64,000 bases of DNA from a virus. Below, piece after piece: positions 48,478 to 56,428 of this stretch; the stretch's first letter is position 1; every line of letters starts with the position of its first letter. The notes below the pieces were generated by a model. It did not search any database and had not been told where the DNA came from. It saw nothing but the letters and a program-made list of their open reading frames with translations. Location of the stretch: IMG/VR virus record IMGVR_UViG_3300044715_001611, positions 121,657-185,656 of that record; one strand, written 5' to 3'. Position numbers and translations under genes: made by a program.

Positions 48478-48899
48478 AGTGCTCCATGAATTTCTGCAAG
48501 CATGAGGCGGAGGAACGCCGCCTGGCGGCAGTACGCGAGGCAGTACGTACACCGGAGCATCGCGATCTCGTACGTAAAATGCGTGTCGGGAAGGCTATGG
48601 TAGGGGTGAAGTCTGAGAAATTCAGCAAGACACATGCGGCGGCCATTGAAGTAATCCTGCGGGCTCCGGATATGGTGGAACATCACATAATTAACATCGA
48701 GGCGTTTGTGTATGAGCATCCGGAATTGTTTTCTGAGGAGGATAACAAGTTGCGGTTCCGTAAATCCGGACGACCCAAGGACTGCAGGGCTTCCTGTGGG
48801 TTGCGCTCGCTTTGCAGGGTCAATGACCCGCGCCGGATATGGAAGGACTGGACGCTGGTGTCCAGAATCAGCCAACTAAATCAAACCAAACAAGCATGA
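48474..48899 (+). CDS. Hypothetical protein, 141 aa
   Basis: ATGA overlap. Basic, with scattered Cys (KCSMNFCKHEAEERRLAAVR at the start; CRASCGLRSLCRVN near the end). Unknown. Confidence 0.66.
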   Translation: MKCSMNFCKHEAEERRLAAVREAVRTPEHRDLVRKMRVGKAMVGVKSEKFSKTHAAAIEVILRAPDMVEHHIINIEAFVYEHPELFSEEDNKLRFRKSGRPKDCRASCGLRSLCRVNDPRRIWKDWTLVSRISQLNQTKQA

Positions 48900-49243
48900 A
48901 AAAAACCATCAAGAAAGAAATTCACTTCTGCGACTCATGCGGAAAGGAAGAAGGCACGCACATCTATTCGTGCGACGAATGCGGAAAAGAACTCTGCTAC
49001 GACTGCCGGACAACGCAGGCGAAGGCATACCCGCACTCCGTCTCATGCTCTGGAAGCGGCGACGGGCTGTATTGTGTGGAGTGCGACGCCAAGCTGCTGA
49101 AAGCAGGGACGAACAAGCGGCATCAGGCGTTCCGTGGAATTGAGCGACTGCGGCTCGAATCGCGGGCGTTCTACGAAGATTTCAAGAATCGCTGCGAGGT
49201 TGCCGAAAAACTGGTTCAATCACAGGCAAAAGCCAGAAAGTAA
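48896..49243 (+). CDS. Zinc-finger protein, 115 aa
   Basis: FCDSCGK, YSCDECGKELCYDC and YCVECD give four Cys pairs, i.e. two zinc sites in a B-box/FYVE-like arrangement. C-terminal charged helix. Unknown. Confidence 0.74.
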   Translation: MKKTIKKEIHFCDSCGKEEGTHIYSCDECGKELCYDCRTTQAKAYPHSVSCSGSGDGLYCVECDAKLLKAGTNKRHQAFRGIERLRLESRAFYEDFKNRCEVAEKLVQSQAKARK

Positions 49244-49248
49244 AAAAC

Positions 49249-49896
49249 ATGAATACACAACTCGAAGAAGCCCTCGCGTATGATCCCATCGCCGAGGCAG
49301 AAAAGATCACCGGCCTGGACGCGCGCAAGCACAATGCCGTGGCCTGGCTCGGTATGAGCCTGATGCACAAGCAACGGGAGGAGAAGAACGCACTCCTGTT
49401 CCTGAACCGCGACACCAACTCCTGGGCGCAAAGCCTGGAAGAATGGACGGCAGTGATTGTCGAAATGGGATTTGAGGAAATCCTCTGCGACGAAATCCCC
49501 GACACGCAGGACAAGCTGCGCATTTACTGGCGCAAGGCCGATGGCGTGCTGCTGGTGACGGACAGCTATAATGGCAAATCTGTGAACAGCGCCACGGCCT
49601 GCTTCAATTACCGCGGCCCGAGGGACGCAATGCACAAGACCTCGAATGGGTTCGTGAAGGAAGTGGACGGGGTTGAGGTGTGGGCGGGCTCCAGGGATGC
49701 GCGGGAGGGGCTGCGGTATGCTCTGGACGCCATGACGAAGGCCGGGCAATTGCTGCCTGTGTGGGTGAAGCGACCATGGCTGTGGTTGCTCCATTACAAC
49801 TACACCAAAGTCGAAGGGTACGACTACAAGGCGATCACCGAGGAGAGAATCTCCCGGTTGCCGGAGGATGTCCGCAAGGCCATCACACCTGAATAA
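49249..49896 (+). CDS. Conserved phage hypothetical, 215 aa
   Basis: Mixed alpha/beta; NALLFLNRDTNSWAQSLEEW, then CFNYRGPRDAMHKTSNGF and DAREGLRYALDAMTKAGQLL, look like a conserved phage protein of unknown function. Short spacer upstream (AAAAAACATG). Confidence 0.72.
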   Translation: MNTQLEEALAYDPIAEAEKITGLDARKHNAVAWLGMSLMHKQREEKNALLFLNRDTNSWAQSLEEWTAVIVEMGFEEILCDEIPDTQDKLRIYWRKADGVLLVTDSYNGKSVNSATACFNYRGPRDAMHKTSNGFVKEVDGVEVWAGSRDAREGLRYALDAMTKAGQLLPVWVKRPWLWLLHYNYTKVEGYDYKAITEERISRLPEDVRKAITPE

Positions 49897-49897
49897 T

Positions 49898-50110
49898 ATG
49901 GGACACTACATCCTATTGTACTGGGTCACAACGTCCATCCTCGCCGCGCGGGTTTTCCACCTCGTGGCCATGCAGACGCCCCCGCTGCGCCCCTGCTGGC
50001 TGGTGTCGATAGGCGCCGGGCTGGTGTCGATAGTCGCCGGGCTGGCGGCGGGCTGGTTTGTCATCCCGATACTGCTGCTGGATAAAATCGCGAGGTTTTT
50101 GATCAAATGA
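49898..50110 (+). CDS. Small membrane protein, 70 aa
   Basis: Two hydrophobic segments (YILLYWVTTSILAARVF and VSIVAGLAAGWFVIPILLL), with a short duplicated CTGGTGTCGATAG-CGCCGGGCTG segment coding SIGAGLVSIVAGL. ATGA overlap with the HD gene. Confidence 0.66.
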   Translation: MGHYILLYWVTTSILAARVFHLVAMQTPPLRPCWLVSIGAGLVSIVAGLAAGWFVIPILLLDKIARFLIK

Positions 50111-50544
50111 AACCACATCAAGGACCCGACCTCGTAGCCGCCGCGGAAAAACTGGCCACCATCGCGCACTCAGGGCAAATGCGCCGGGACGGAAAGACAT
50201 CATACATTTGGCACCCACAGGCAGTCGCCTCCAGGTTGATCATGGATTATGCAAGCTGCACAGCAATTGCCGCGGCCTGGTTGCATGATGTCCTGGAGGA
50301 CACCAACGAAACACCAGAATCCATGCACGCCGCCGGCATCTCGGATGAAGTCGTGCAGGTGGTGGAATTGCTGACCAAAACGGAAGGGGCATCATATTGG
50401 GCGTATCTGGACGCCATCATGCTAAATCCAATTGCCCGACAGGTGAAAATCGCGGACATGCTGTCCAACCTGGCGGACAGCCCGACGAGAAAGCAGATCA
50501 TCAAATACTCCCGCGGGCTGCTGCATTTGCACGGGGAGAAGTAG
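50107..50544 (+). CDS. HD-domain hydrolase, RelA/SpoT-like
   Basis: 145 aa. AHSGQMRRDGKTSYIWHPQA (residues 19-38), then AAAWLHDVLEDT (57-68) with the metal-binding HD pair, ELLTKTEG, and VKIADMLSNLAD (about 117-128). This is the arrangement of the (p)ppGpp hydrolase half of RelA/SpoT enzymes and stand-alone small alarmone hydrolases. No synthetase domain. A phage enzyme of this type could clear an alarmone during infection, but related HD proteins act on other nucleotides. Confidence 0.82.
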   Translation: MKPHQGPDLVAAAEKLATIAHSGQMRRDGKTSYIWHPQAVASRLIMDYASCTAIAAAWLHDVLEDTNETPESMHAAGISDEVVQVVELLTKTEGASYWAYLDAIMLNPIARQVKIADMLSNLADSPTRKQIIKYSRGLLHLHGEK

Positions 50545-50561
50545 GAACCCATTTTGTTGGG

Positions 50562-50597
50562 GGCGGGAGTGCTGGCGTAATTGCCGGTGCTCCCGCC
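50562..50597 (+). terminator. Rho-independent terminator
   Basis: A 15-bp stem with three G-U pairs (50562-50576 with 50583-50597), loop GTAATT; TTTTCTTTC downstream at 50606-50614. Separates the metabolic region from the structural module. Confidence 0.75.
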
Positions 50598-50672
50598 ATT
50601 CCCGCTTTTCTTTCGCTATGAGATCCGGTGATTCAGGTTTGCAGGATGCGGGCAATCCGGTAAGCTGCCCGC

Positions 50673-51224
50673 ATGCCTTCAGAGATCGACGACGCCATTT
50701 CTCAAATCGCTGCTGCCCGTGCCAGCATCAAATCCGCCTTTCAACCGCCGGCTCCACAGCAGGCCGCGCCGCCCCAGGGTCAACCTGGACAACCGCCACC
50801 GCAAGCCGGCCCTCCTCCAGGCGATCCTTCGCAAATGCAGGGCCCTCCTCCGGGTGCTGGTGGTCCTCCGCCAGAGATGCCACCGCAGGATCCCAATGCC
50901 CAGGCAGGTCCAATTCCAGGTGCCGACCCAAATGCCGGCGGTGCACCTCCACCGCAAGGAGATCCCAGCCAGCAGCCCGGACAGGCGCAGCAGGCGCCCG
51001 ATGTGGTGAACGGCCTGCAGCAATTGGCCCAGGCCATGGACAAGATGATGACCGCCCACGAGGCCACCACCGCCCAATTGCAGAAGCTGCAGCAGGATTT
51101 CCACGCGCAGAACAAAGAGATGGCAGTGCTCAAGCATGTCACCGGGGAACATCAGAGGATGGTCGGTGAGCACCAGAAGGCGCTTTATGCACCGGCCCCC
51201 TATCAAGAGGGCGTCACCGCTTAA
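50673..51224 (+). CDS. Proline/glutamine-rich protein, 183 aa
   Basis: Residues 24-110 are almost entirely Pro, Gln, Gly, Ala (QQAAPPQGQPGQPPPQAG). The C-terminal 70 residues form a coiled coil (AQAMDKMMTAHEATTAQLQK). Low-complexity linker plus oligomerising helix suggests a virion or tail-associated structural protein. First gene of the structural module. Confidence 0.75.
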   Translation: MPSEIDDAISQIAAARASIKSAFQPPAPQQAAPPQGQPGQPPPQAGPPPGDPSQMQGPPPGAGGPPPEMPPQDPNAQAGPIPGADPNAGGAPPPQGDPSQQPGQAQQAPDVVNGLQQLAQAMDKMMTAHEATTAQLQKLQQDFHAQNKEMAVLKHVTGEHQRMVGEHQKALYAPAPYQEGVTA

Positions 51225-51233
51225 TTTCAAATC

Positions 51234-51249
51234 CACACACACACACACA
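51234..51249. repeat. (CA)8 tract in a leader
   Basis: Eight CA repeats directly before AAATG at 51251; the tract is the whole leader between two genes and could vary in length. Confidence 0.7.
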
Positions 51250-51250
51250 A

Positions 51251-51991
51251 ATGAATCCTCGTCTCTTCGGCGCCTACCTTTCCACTGTAAAATATGCTGC
51301 GGCTCCAGCGGCGGCCCCCAAAGCACCAGCAAGCCCTACCCCACCTCCTCAGAGTTTCATGAGCATGGGGGTGCCAGGAACAAAAAAGAGCACCATCATC
51401 AACTTCCGCAATCTCCCCGGCTATGTCCCGCTCAACAACGGCGGACTTCCCACCACATCAAACTTTATGCAGGAACATGGGCCGTCTGGTTTTACCACGC
51501 GGGCTCTCGGTGCGGGTATCGCCGGCGCAGTTGTAAATCCTGGCCGGCTGACGCGAAACATCGTCGCTACTGGTCTCGGCAATGCCGTCAATCAGCTCGC
51601 GAACCCGCAAAGCGCGTTTCATCAAGGGCTCAAAAATCTGGGGACGAATCCTGGCGTGTTCTCGGCCGCTGGCGCCGCCGCCCTCCACCCATCCATTTCG
51701 GACGAAGCCCTGCAGCATGGCGGATATAAGGCGCCTGCACCAGGTGTCACTTACCAGCGCCCCACTCCGGCTCCTCCACCAGGTGTCATTTACCCGCGCC
51801 CCACTCCGGCTCCTCCACCAGGTGTCATTTACCCGCGCCCCACTCCGGCTCCTCCACCAGGTGTCATTTACCCGCGCCCCACTCCGGCTCCTCCACCAGG
51901 TGCCGGATTTGGTCATGGTCCTGGTCCCAAGGTCAAATCTTCATACATCAACCCCCGCATCTTCGGCGCAATGCTCGCCCAGCTCCGCTAA
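51251..51991 (+). CDS. Repeat-containing Pro-rich virion-like protein, 246 aa
   Basis: Begins NPRLFGAYLSTVK and ends NPRIFGAMLAQLR, so the same short motif caps both ends. Between them is a Gly/Ala-rich region (GAGIAGAVVNPG) and four tandem 13-aa units PTPAPPPGV(I/T)YPR. No family recognised; probably structural. Confidence 0.74.
   Translation: MNPRLFGAYLSTVKYAAAPAAAPKAPASPTPPPQSFMSMGVPGTKKSTIINFRNLPGYVPLNNGGLPTTSNFMQEHGPSGFTTRALGAGIAGAVVNPGRLTRNIVATGLGNAVNQLANPQSAFHQGLKNLGTNPGVFSAAGAAALHPSISDEALQHGGYKAPAPGVTYQRPTPAPPPGVIYPRPTPAPPPGVIYPRPTPAPPPGVIYPRPTPAPPPGAGFGHGPGPKVKSSYINPRIFGAMLAQLR
51742..51902. repeat. 39-bp tandem repeat (PTPAPPPGVIYPR)
   Basis: About four copies of a 39-bp unit, the central ones almost identical at the DNA level, implying recent expansion. 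Confidence 0.88.
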
Positions 51992-52234
51992 ATGCCAATT
52001 CGCATCCGCCATACCGACGGCCAGGTATTTGAACTGCCGCCCACCGCTCGCTTCGTCGAATTGACGGATTTGCAGGGGGACATCGGCCATTTGATCGTCA
52101 TCAAGGAAGGCGGGCAGATGCAGATGTTCAGCGCGAAGGAGGATGCCACCTATTGCGCCAAATACGCCGCGGCATTCAAAACCAAATTCTGCAAGGTCAT
52201 CAAGGTTGACCCCAGGCAATTGAGCCCCACGTAA
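51992..52234 (+). CDS. Hypothetical protein, 80 aa
   Basis: Beta-rich (IRIRHTDGQVFELPPTARFV), start two bases after the previous stop. Unknown, in the structural module. Confidence 0.68.
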   Translation: MPIRIRHTDGQVFELPPTARFVELTDLQGDIGHLIVIKEGGQMQMFSAKEDATYCAKYAAAFKTKFCKVIKVDPRQLSPT

Positions 52235-52237
52235 TCC

Positions 52238-53056
52238 ATGCCACTCCAAAGCGCACAAATCTCACTCAGCAGCGGGCAGCAGACCGGCACCGTCACCTTC
52301 CCGACGCCATTTGCCTTCACGCCTGTCCCGCCGCTGATCCTTCCAGTGGTGCAGAACTTCTCGGCCGATCCGGTCATCCTGCAATTGTGGGTGACGGTGA
52401 CGGACTGCGATGCAAATGGATTTGATTTCCTCCTGTCCGCCCCGACCAACACCGCCAATTACAAGCTGGTCTACCAGGCCGGCCTGCCGGATGCATTATA
52501 TGTGGCGACTCAGGGGCGGAGGCTGACGGACGAGACGGTATTCAGTGGAACGCTGGCCTCGGGTGATTTGATCCCCATGGTGCAGATGGCCCCCATCCCA
52601 CAGTCATTTGCCATGCCCATTTCGGCATTGCAGGCGGCCTTCCCTTCCAATCTGGCCGCAGTCCCTAACACGCCGGCATCGACCACCGGGCAGGTTCATT
52701 CATTCCTGACCGACGACAATTACCTATATGCCAGGACTCCATCGGGAGTTGGGCGCATTGGCCTTTCGCGCACGCAATGGTCCCTGCCCGACCTGGCATT
52801 GAAAATCGATCGCGGATCCCATCTCTGCACCGCGGCAATCACCCAGACCATCACGTTCGCTGCCACGTTCCCGGTCATTCCGCACGTTCAATTCACAATT
52901 CGCAATACCGTCGCCGGAGACAAGCTGCTGCTCACCGGCAATATCACGGCACGCTCCACTACCGCAGCCACCATCACCCTCAATGCAGTGCCCACAAACG
53001 GCACGGACTACTACATTGATTGGAAGGCGGAATCCGCTCAGGTGGAATCCGCTTAG
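52238..53056 (+). CDS. Tail/receptor-type protein with H-lectin-like segment, 272 aa
   Basis: TGTVTFPTPFAFTPVPPLIL, then LQLWVTVTDCDANGFDFLLS (about 16-68), has the layout of the H-type lectin fold: a beta sandwich with F-PFA-P-V and a VT--GF strand. The rest is beta-rich. Placed at the head of the fibre cluster. Lectin assignment is tentative. Confidence 0.55.
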   Translation: MPLQSAQISLSSGQQTGTVTFPTPFAFTPVPPLILPVVQNFSADPVILQLWVTVTDCDANGFDFLLSAPTNTANYKLVYQAGLPDALYVATQGRRLTDETVFSGTLASGDLIPMVQMAPIPQSFAMPISALQAAFPSNLAAVPNTPASTTGQVHSFLTDDNYLYARTPSGVGRIGLSRTQWSLPDLALKIDRGSHLCTAAITQTITFAATFPVIPHVQFTIRNTVAGDKLLLTGNITARSTTAATITLNAVPTNGTDYYIDWKAESAQVESA

Positions 53057-53068
53057 CCGTAATTTCAT

Positions 53069-55108
53069 ATGATCATCGCTCCAATTACCAACGGCAGGCT
53101 GGAATCCGACCTGGACGCCAACGACAAGATCATTGCCGGACCGGAAAAAATCTCCATCGGCAATGACACCACAGGCACCGCACGCCTGCATATCCTTCCC
53201 GGAGAAACACCCACCGACGATGAGGACGGCATTTGGATCGGGGATGATGTGAAGCTGTACCGCGGAGCCACCGGGCAATTGAACATCGTCGGCAATTTGG
53301 TGGTCTCGGGGACGGTGTCGGCGGGCAATGCTGTCATCACACTGACCAGCACCAACGCCTGGACCGGACCCAATTCATTTTCCGGCACCGTCACAGCCAC
53401 CGGTGCGCTCTACGTCAACAACGGCACCGCCGGTATCACTTTCAGCGGCCCGGCGGCCACCGCAACACGCATCCACCTCGGTGTGGACATTGGCAGCGAC
53501 GTGCAGGAATGGAGCGCACAGCTGGACACCATTGCCGACCTGGCAGTCACATCGGGCAGCATCATGGTGGCCAACGGGTCCACTTGGACTTCCGTCTCTG
53601 GCAGCAGCGCCCGCACGGCCATTGGGTTGGGTTCTTCGGACAATGTCACGTTCGCCGAATTGACCACCACAGGGGATGTCATCTTTGGCAATGCCGCTAC
53701 GGACACGGTGACGCTCAATGGCAAGGCGGCCTTCCCGAATGCAACCTCACTGACCTACGCGGTTTCAATTGGCGGGCTGACCATTTACAATTCCAGCGGA
53801 GTGCTGACCTTTGGCAGCGCGGTCAGCGTGGAGGCATTGACGGCCACCGGGCTTGTGTCATTTCCAAATGCCACCGGTTCAGGCACCGGGCTATTGTTCG
53901 GCGGAGACGCCACCCTTTACCGTTCAGCCTCCGATACCCTCAAGACGGACGGGGCATTTATTGCCGCAGGGCTCACCCTGACGGGAACTCCATTGGCCTC
54001 CGCAAGCGGGGGCACCGGCGTCGGGACATTTGCACAGGACGTCATGCTGTATGCCAGTGCGGCCAATACGTGGAGTGTGGCTTCATTGTCCGCGGCGGTG
54101 CGAGCCACCCTGGGCAGTGCGGACCTGGCGACTTTCCGCACGGCTGTTGGTTTCGTGGGGGCCAATCTGGACACGGGTGGAATTGCCACCGCCAAGATCG
54201 CGGATGGGGCAATTACATCGGCCAAGATCGCAGACGGCACCATTGCCACCGGGGACATTGCCGATGGGGCAATTACCGCGGCCAAGCTTGCCGCCGGTGC
54301 GGTGACCAGTGCGGCCCTGGGGTCTGTCATCACGGCGGGCACCTACGGGGACGCCAGCAATGTTCCCATCATCCAGGTGAACGCGCAAGGACAGGTCGTG
54401 GCGATCACACCGACCGCAATTACGGCCGCCACGGTAGCCGGCAATTACATTGCCACGTTGACGTTGGGTTCCGGGCTGACATTTACAGCGGGTGCCGGCA
54501 CTGGCAATGCGGCCGCCCCGACTCTGGCAGTGGATTCCACAGTGCTTGCTTACGTCACCAACGTCATGACCGTCCCCACGGGCAAAACCATTGCGGTGGC
54601 CTCGGGAGGCACACTGACATTAGCGGGGGCTGCAACGGTGTCCTCGGGCGGTACAGTGACTGTGTCCTCCGGGGGCGCGGTGACGGTCGCTTCTGGCGGC
54701 ACGATGACATTGGCTGGAGCGGCTACTGTGTCCTCTGGCGGCACGGTGACAGTGGCATCGGGTGGTGCTGTGACCGTGGCATCTGGCGCCACAATGACCT
54801 TGGCTGGTGCGGCGACTGTATCCTCGGGTGGTGCTGTGACGGTAGCGTCTGGCGCCACAGTGACTCTGGCCGGTGCGGCGACTGTGTCTTCGGGTGGTAC
54901 AGTGGCTGTAGCTTCCGGTGGAGCGGTGACGGTAGCCTCGGGGGCCACGATGACATTTTCCACGGGAGCCACCTTGTTAATTCCGGAGGCGACACCAGCC
55001 TCTGCCTCCGCCACGGGGGTGAAGGGAACGATCGTGTGGGATACCTCGTATTTGTACATTTGCACTGCAACAAATACTTGGCGCAGAATCGCCCATGCCA
55101 CGTGGTGA
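53069..55108 (+). CDS. Tail fibre protein with repeat shaft, 679 aa
   Basis: The N-terminal part has short fibre repeats; residues 360-430 carry the classic fibre pattern ATAKIADGAITSAKIADGTI. Residues about 505-635 are a low-complexity Thr/Val/Ser/Gly array (SSGGTVTVASGGAVTVASGA). A conserved C-terminal cap (GVKGTIVWDTSYLYICTATN, then TWRRI) resembles tips of phage side-fibre proteins. Likely a trimeric receptor-binding fibre. Confidence 0.82.
   Translation: MIIAPITNGRLESDLDANDKIIAGPEKISIGNDTTGTARLHILPGETPTDDEDGIWIGDDVKLYRGATGQLNIVGNLVVSGTVSAGNAVITLTSTNAWTGPNSFSGTVTATGALYVNNGTAGITFSGPAATATRIHLGVDIGSDVQEWSAQLDTIADLAVTSGSIMVANGSTWTSVSGSSARTAIGLGSSDNVTFAELTTTGDVIFGNAATDTVTLNGKAAFPNATSLTYAVSIGGLTIYNSSGVLTFGSAVSVEALTATGLVSFPNATGSGTGLLFGGDATLYRSASDTLKTDGAFIAAGLTLTGTPLASASGGTGVGTFAQDVMLYASAANTWSVASLSAAVRATLGSADLATFRTAVGFVGANLDTGGIATAKIADGAITSAKIADGTIATGDIADGAITAAKLAAGAVTSAALGSVITAGTYGDASNVPIIQVNAQGQVVAITPTAITAATVAGNYIATLTLGSGLTFTAGAGTGNAAAPTLAVDSTVLAYVTNVMTVPTGKTIAVASGGTLTLAGAATVSSGGTVTVSSGGAVTVASGGTMTLAGAATVSSGGTVTVASGGAVTVASGATMTLAGAATVSSGGAVTVASGATVTLAGAATVSSGGTVAVASGGAVTVASGATMTFSTGATLLIPEATPASASATGVKGTIVWDTSYLYICTATNTWRRIAHATW
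54594..54960. repeat. Degenerate 30-60 bp tandem repeats in fibre gene
   Basis: Alternating units coding SSGGTVTVASGGAVTVASG(A/G)TMTLAG-type sequence. Units differ mostly at third positions (GGT/GGC/GGA), so the protein repeat is kept while the DNA has drifted. Confidence 0.85.
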
Positions 55109-55120
55109 CCCCTGCGGTTT

Positions 55121-55168
55121 GCGCTTCCTCTGATTTGCGCTTCCTCTGATTTGCGCTTCCTCTGATTT
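55121..55168. repeat. Three perfect 16-bp tandem repeats in a leader
   Basis: GCGCTTCCTCTGATTT repeated three times exactly between two fibre genes, with no ORF across it. Followed by TTTTCTCCCTGATG at the next start. Confidence 0.9.
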
Positions 55169-55195
55169 GTCCGACCTGTCATTCTTTTCTCCCTG

Positions 55196-56425
55196 ATGCC
55201 TGACTTCATATTTCCAATCCAAGACGGGAAGTTGATCAATGCCCTGGACGCAAATGGTCAGGAGATTGCCGACGCCAATTTGACCGGGACGACGTTGCTT
55301 GATGGGGTTGCCATCACCGCCACGCTCGACGACAAGCTCGATGCCAGCGCCCTCGACACCGATGGCACGATGGCAGCGGACAGCGATACCAGGGTCGCCA
55401 GTCAAAAAGCCACCCGCACCTACGTCGCGAGCGTCCTGGCCGGCGTCTCGAAAAACAAAGGGCCACTGGATTGCAGCACAGACCCGAATTACCCGGCCGC
55501 ACTGAACGGAGATTATTACCGCTGTTCGGTCGCGGGCAAGGTCGGCGGCGCATCCGGCGTCGTCGTGGAGGTCGCGGATCTCATCATGTGCGTTGCGGAC
55601 AATGCGGGCGGCACGCAGGCGAGCGTGGGCACGAGCTGGATCGTCGGGCAGGCCAATATCGCCGGGATCACGACTGCCGGGCTGGCGATGATGCAGGCTG
55701 CGGATGAGGAGGGGCAGGCCGGGTTGCTGGATGCGTTTCTGCTCTCGCTGTCAGGCGGCACGATGGACGAGAACGCCATCGTCAATCTGTTCAACGGCTC
55801 CCAATTCAAGCAGTCCATGCCGAACAAAGGCATCGCTGGCACCGCAGGATTCTCAATCATCTGCTCGGTGGGCTACGAGTATAAGTTTGCAAATGGCTAC
55901 CTGTTCGTCCTCTCGGATGGCAGTTCGACGGTTCGCAAAGTCCTCTACGCACCCGTTGCCCCTACCGTCACCGACGACGAAACGCTCGGCTACACCACGG
56001 ACACGACGTGGGAAATGGCGGACGGCACTCCATATTACTGCTTGGATGCTTCCACCGGCGCTGCGGTGTGGTCTCGGGGGCAGAAGCCGGTCGGAGCGTA
56101 TTCGATTGGTGAGCTCACCGGAAATGTCACCCTGAGCCTCGCCAACGGCGGGACGCAATACGGCAACATGAGCGGGAACACCACGTTTCAGGTGCCGACC
56201 GGAACCCCGGAGGAATGCGTCTCTGAAATCACGGTGATCGTAAGGTGGGCAGACGGAGCGCACACATTGGACTTCCATGCGGACATCCAACGGGCCAGCG
56301 ACAGCGCGGCAACCTTCCCCAAGACACTCACGGCTTGGAAGTCCTATATTTTCAAACTCAAATACATGGGCGGGGAATGGTGCCTCGTTTCCCTTACTGG
56401 AGGATTCACGGAGTCCGTGGATTAA
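55196..56425 (+). CDS. Tail fibre/baseplate-type protein, 409 aa
   Basis: The N-terminus (FPIQDGKLINALDANGQEIA) resembles the start of the preceding fibre gene (ITNGRLESDLDANDKIIAGP), suggesting a shared docking domain. Middle beta-rich, DSDTRVASQKATRTYVAS typical of fibre proteins; the C-terminus ends in a beta-sandwich-like region (LSLANGGTQYGNMSGNTTFQ). Likely a second fibre. Confidence 0.78.
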   Translation: MPDFIFPIQDGKLINALDANGQEIADANLTGTTLLDGVAITATLDDKLDASALDTDGTMAADSDTRVASQKATRTYVASVLAGVSKNKGPLDCSTDPNYPAALNGDYYRCSVAGKVGGASGVVVEVADLIMCVADNAGGTQASVGTSWIVGQANIAGITTAGLAMMQAADEEGQAGLLDAFLLSLSGGTMDENAIVNLFNGSQFKQSMPNKGIAGTAGFSIICSVGYEYKFANGYLFVLSDGSSTVRKVLYAPVAPTVTDDETLGYTTDTTWEMADGTPYYCLDASTGAAVWSRGQKPVGAYSIGELTGNVTLSLANGGTQYGNMSGNTTFQVPTGTPEECVSEITVIVRWADGAHTLDFHADIQRASDSAATFPKTLTAWKSYIFKLKYMGGEWCLVSLTGGFTESVD

Positions 56426-56428
56426 TTT

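Noticed and set aside
53509-55149. 546-codon + strand frame inside the fibre gene
   Set aside because: Out-of-frame reading of the repeat array, Cys/His/Arg-rich; the 679-aa frame has recognisable fibre motifs and a proper cap.
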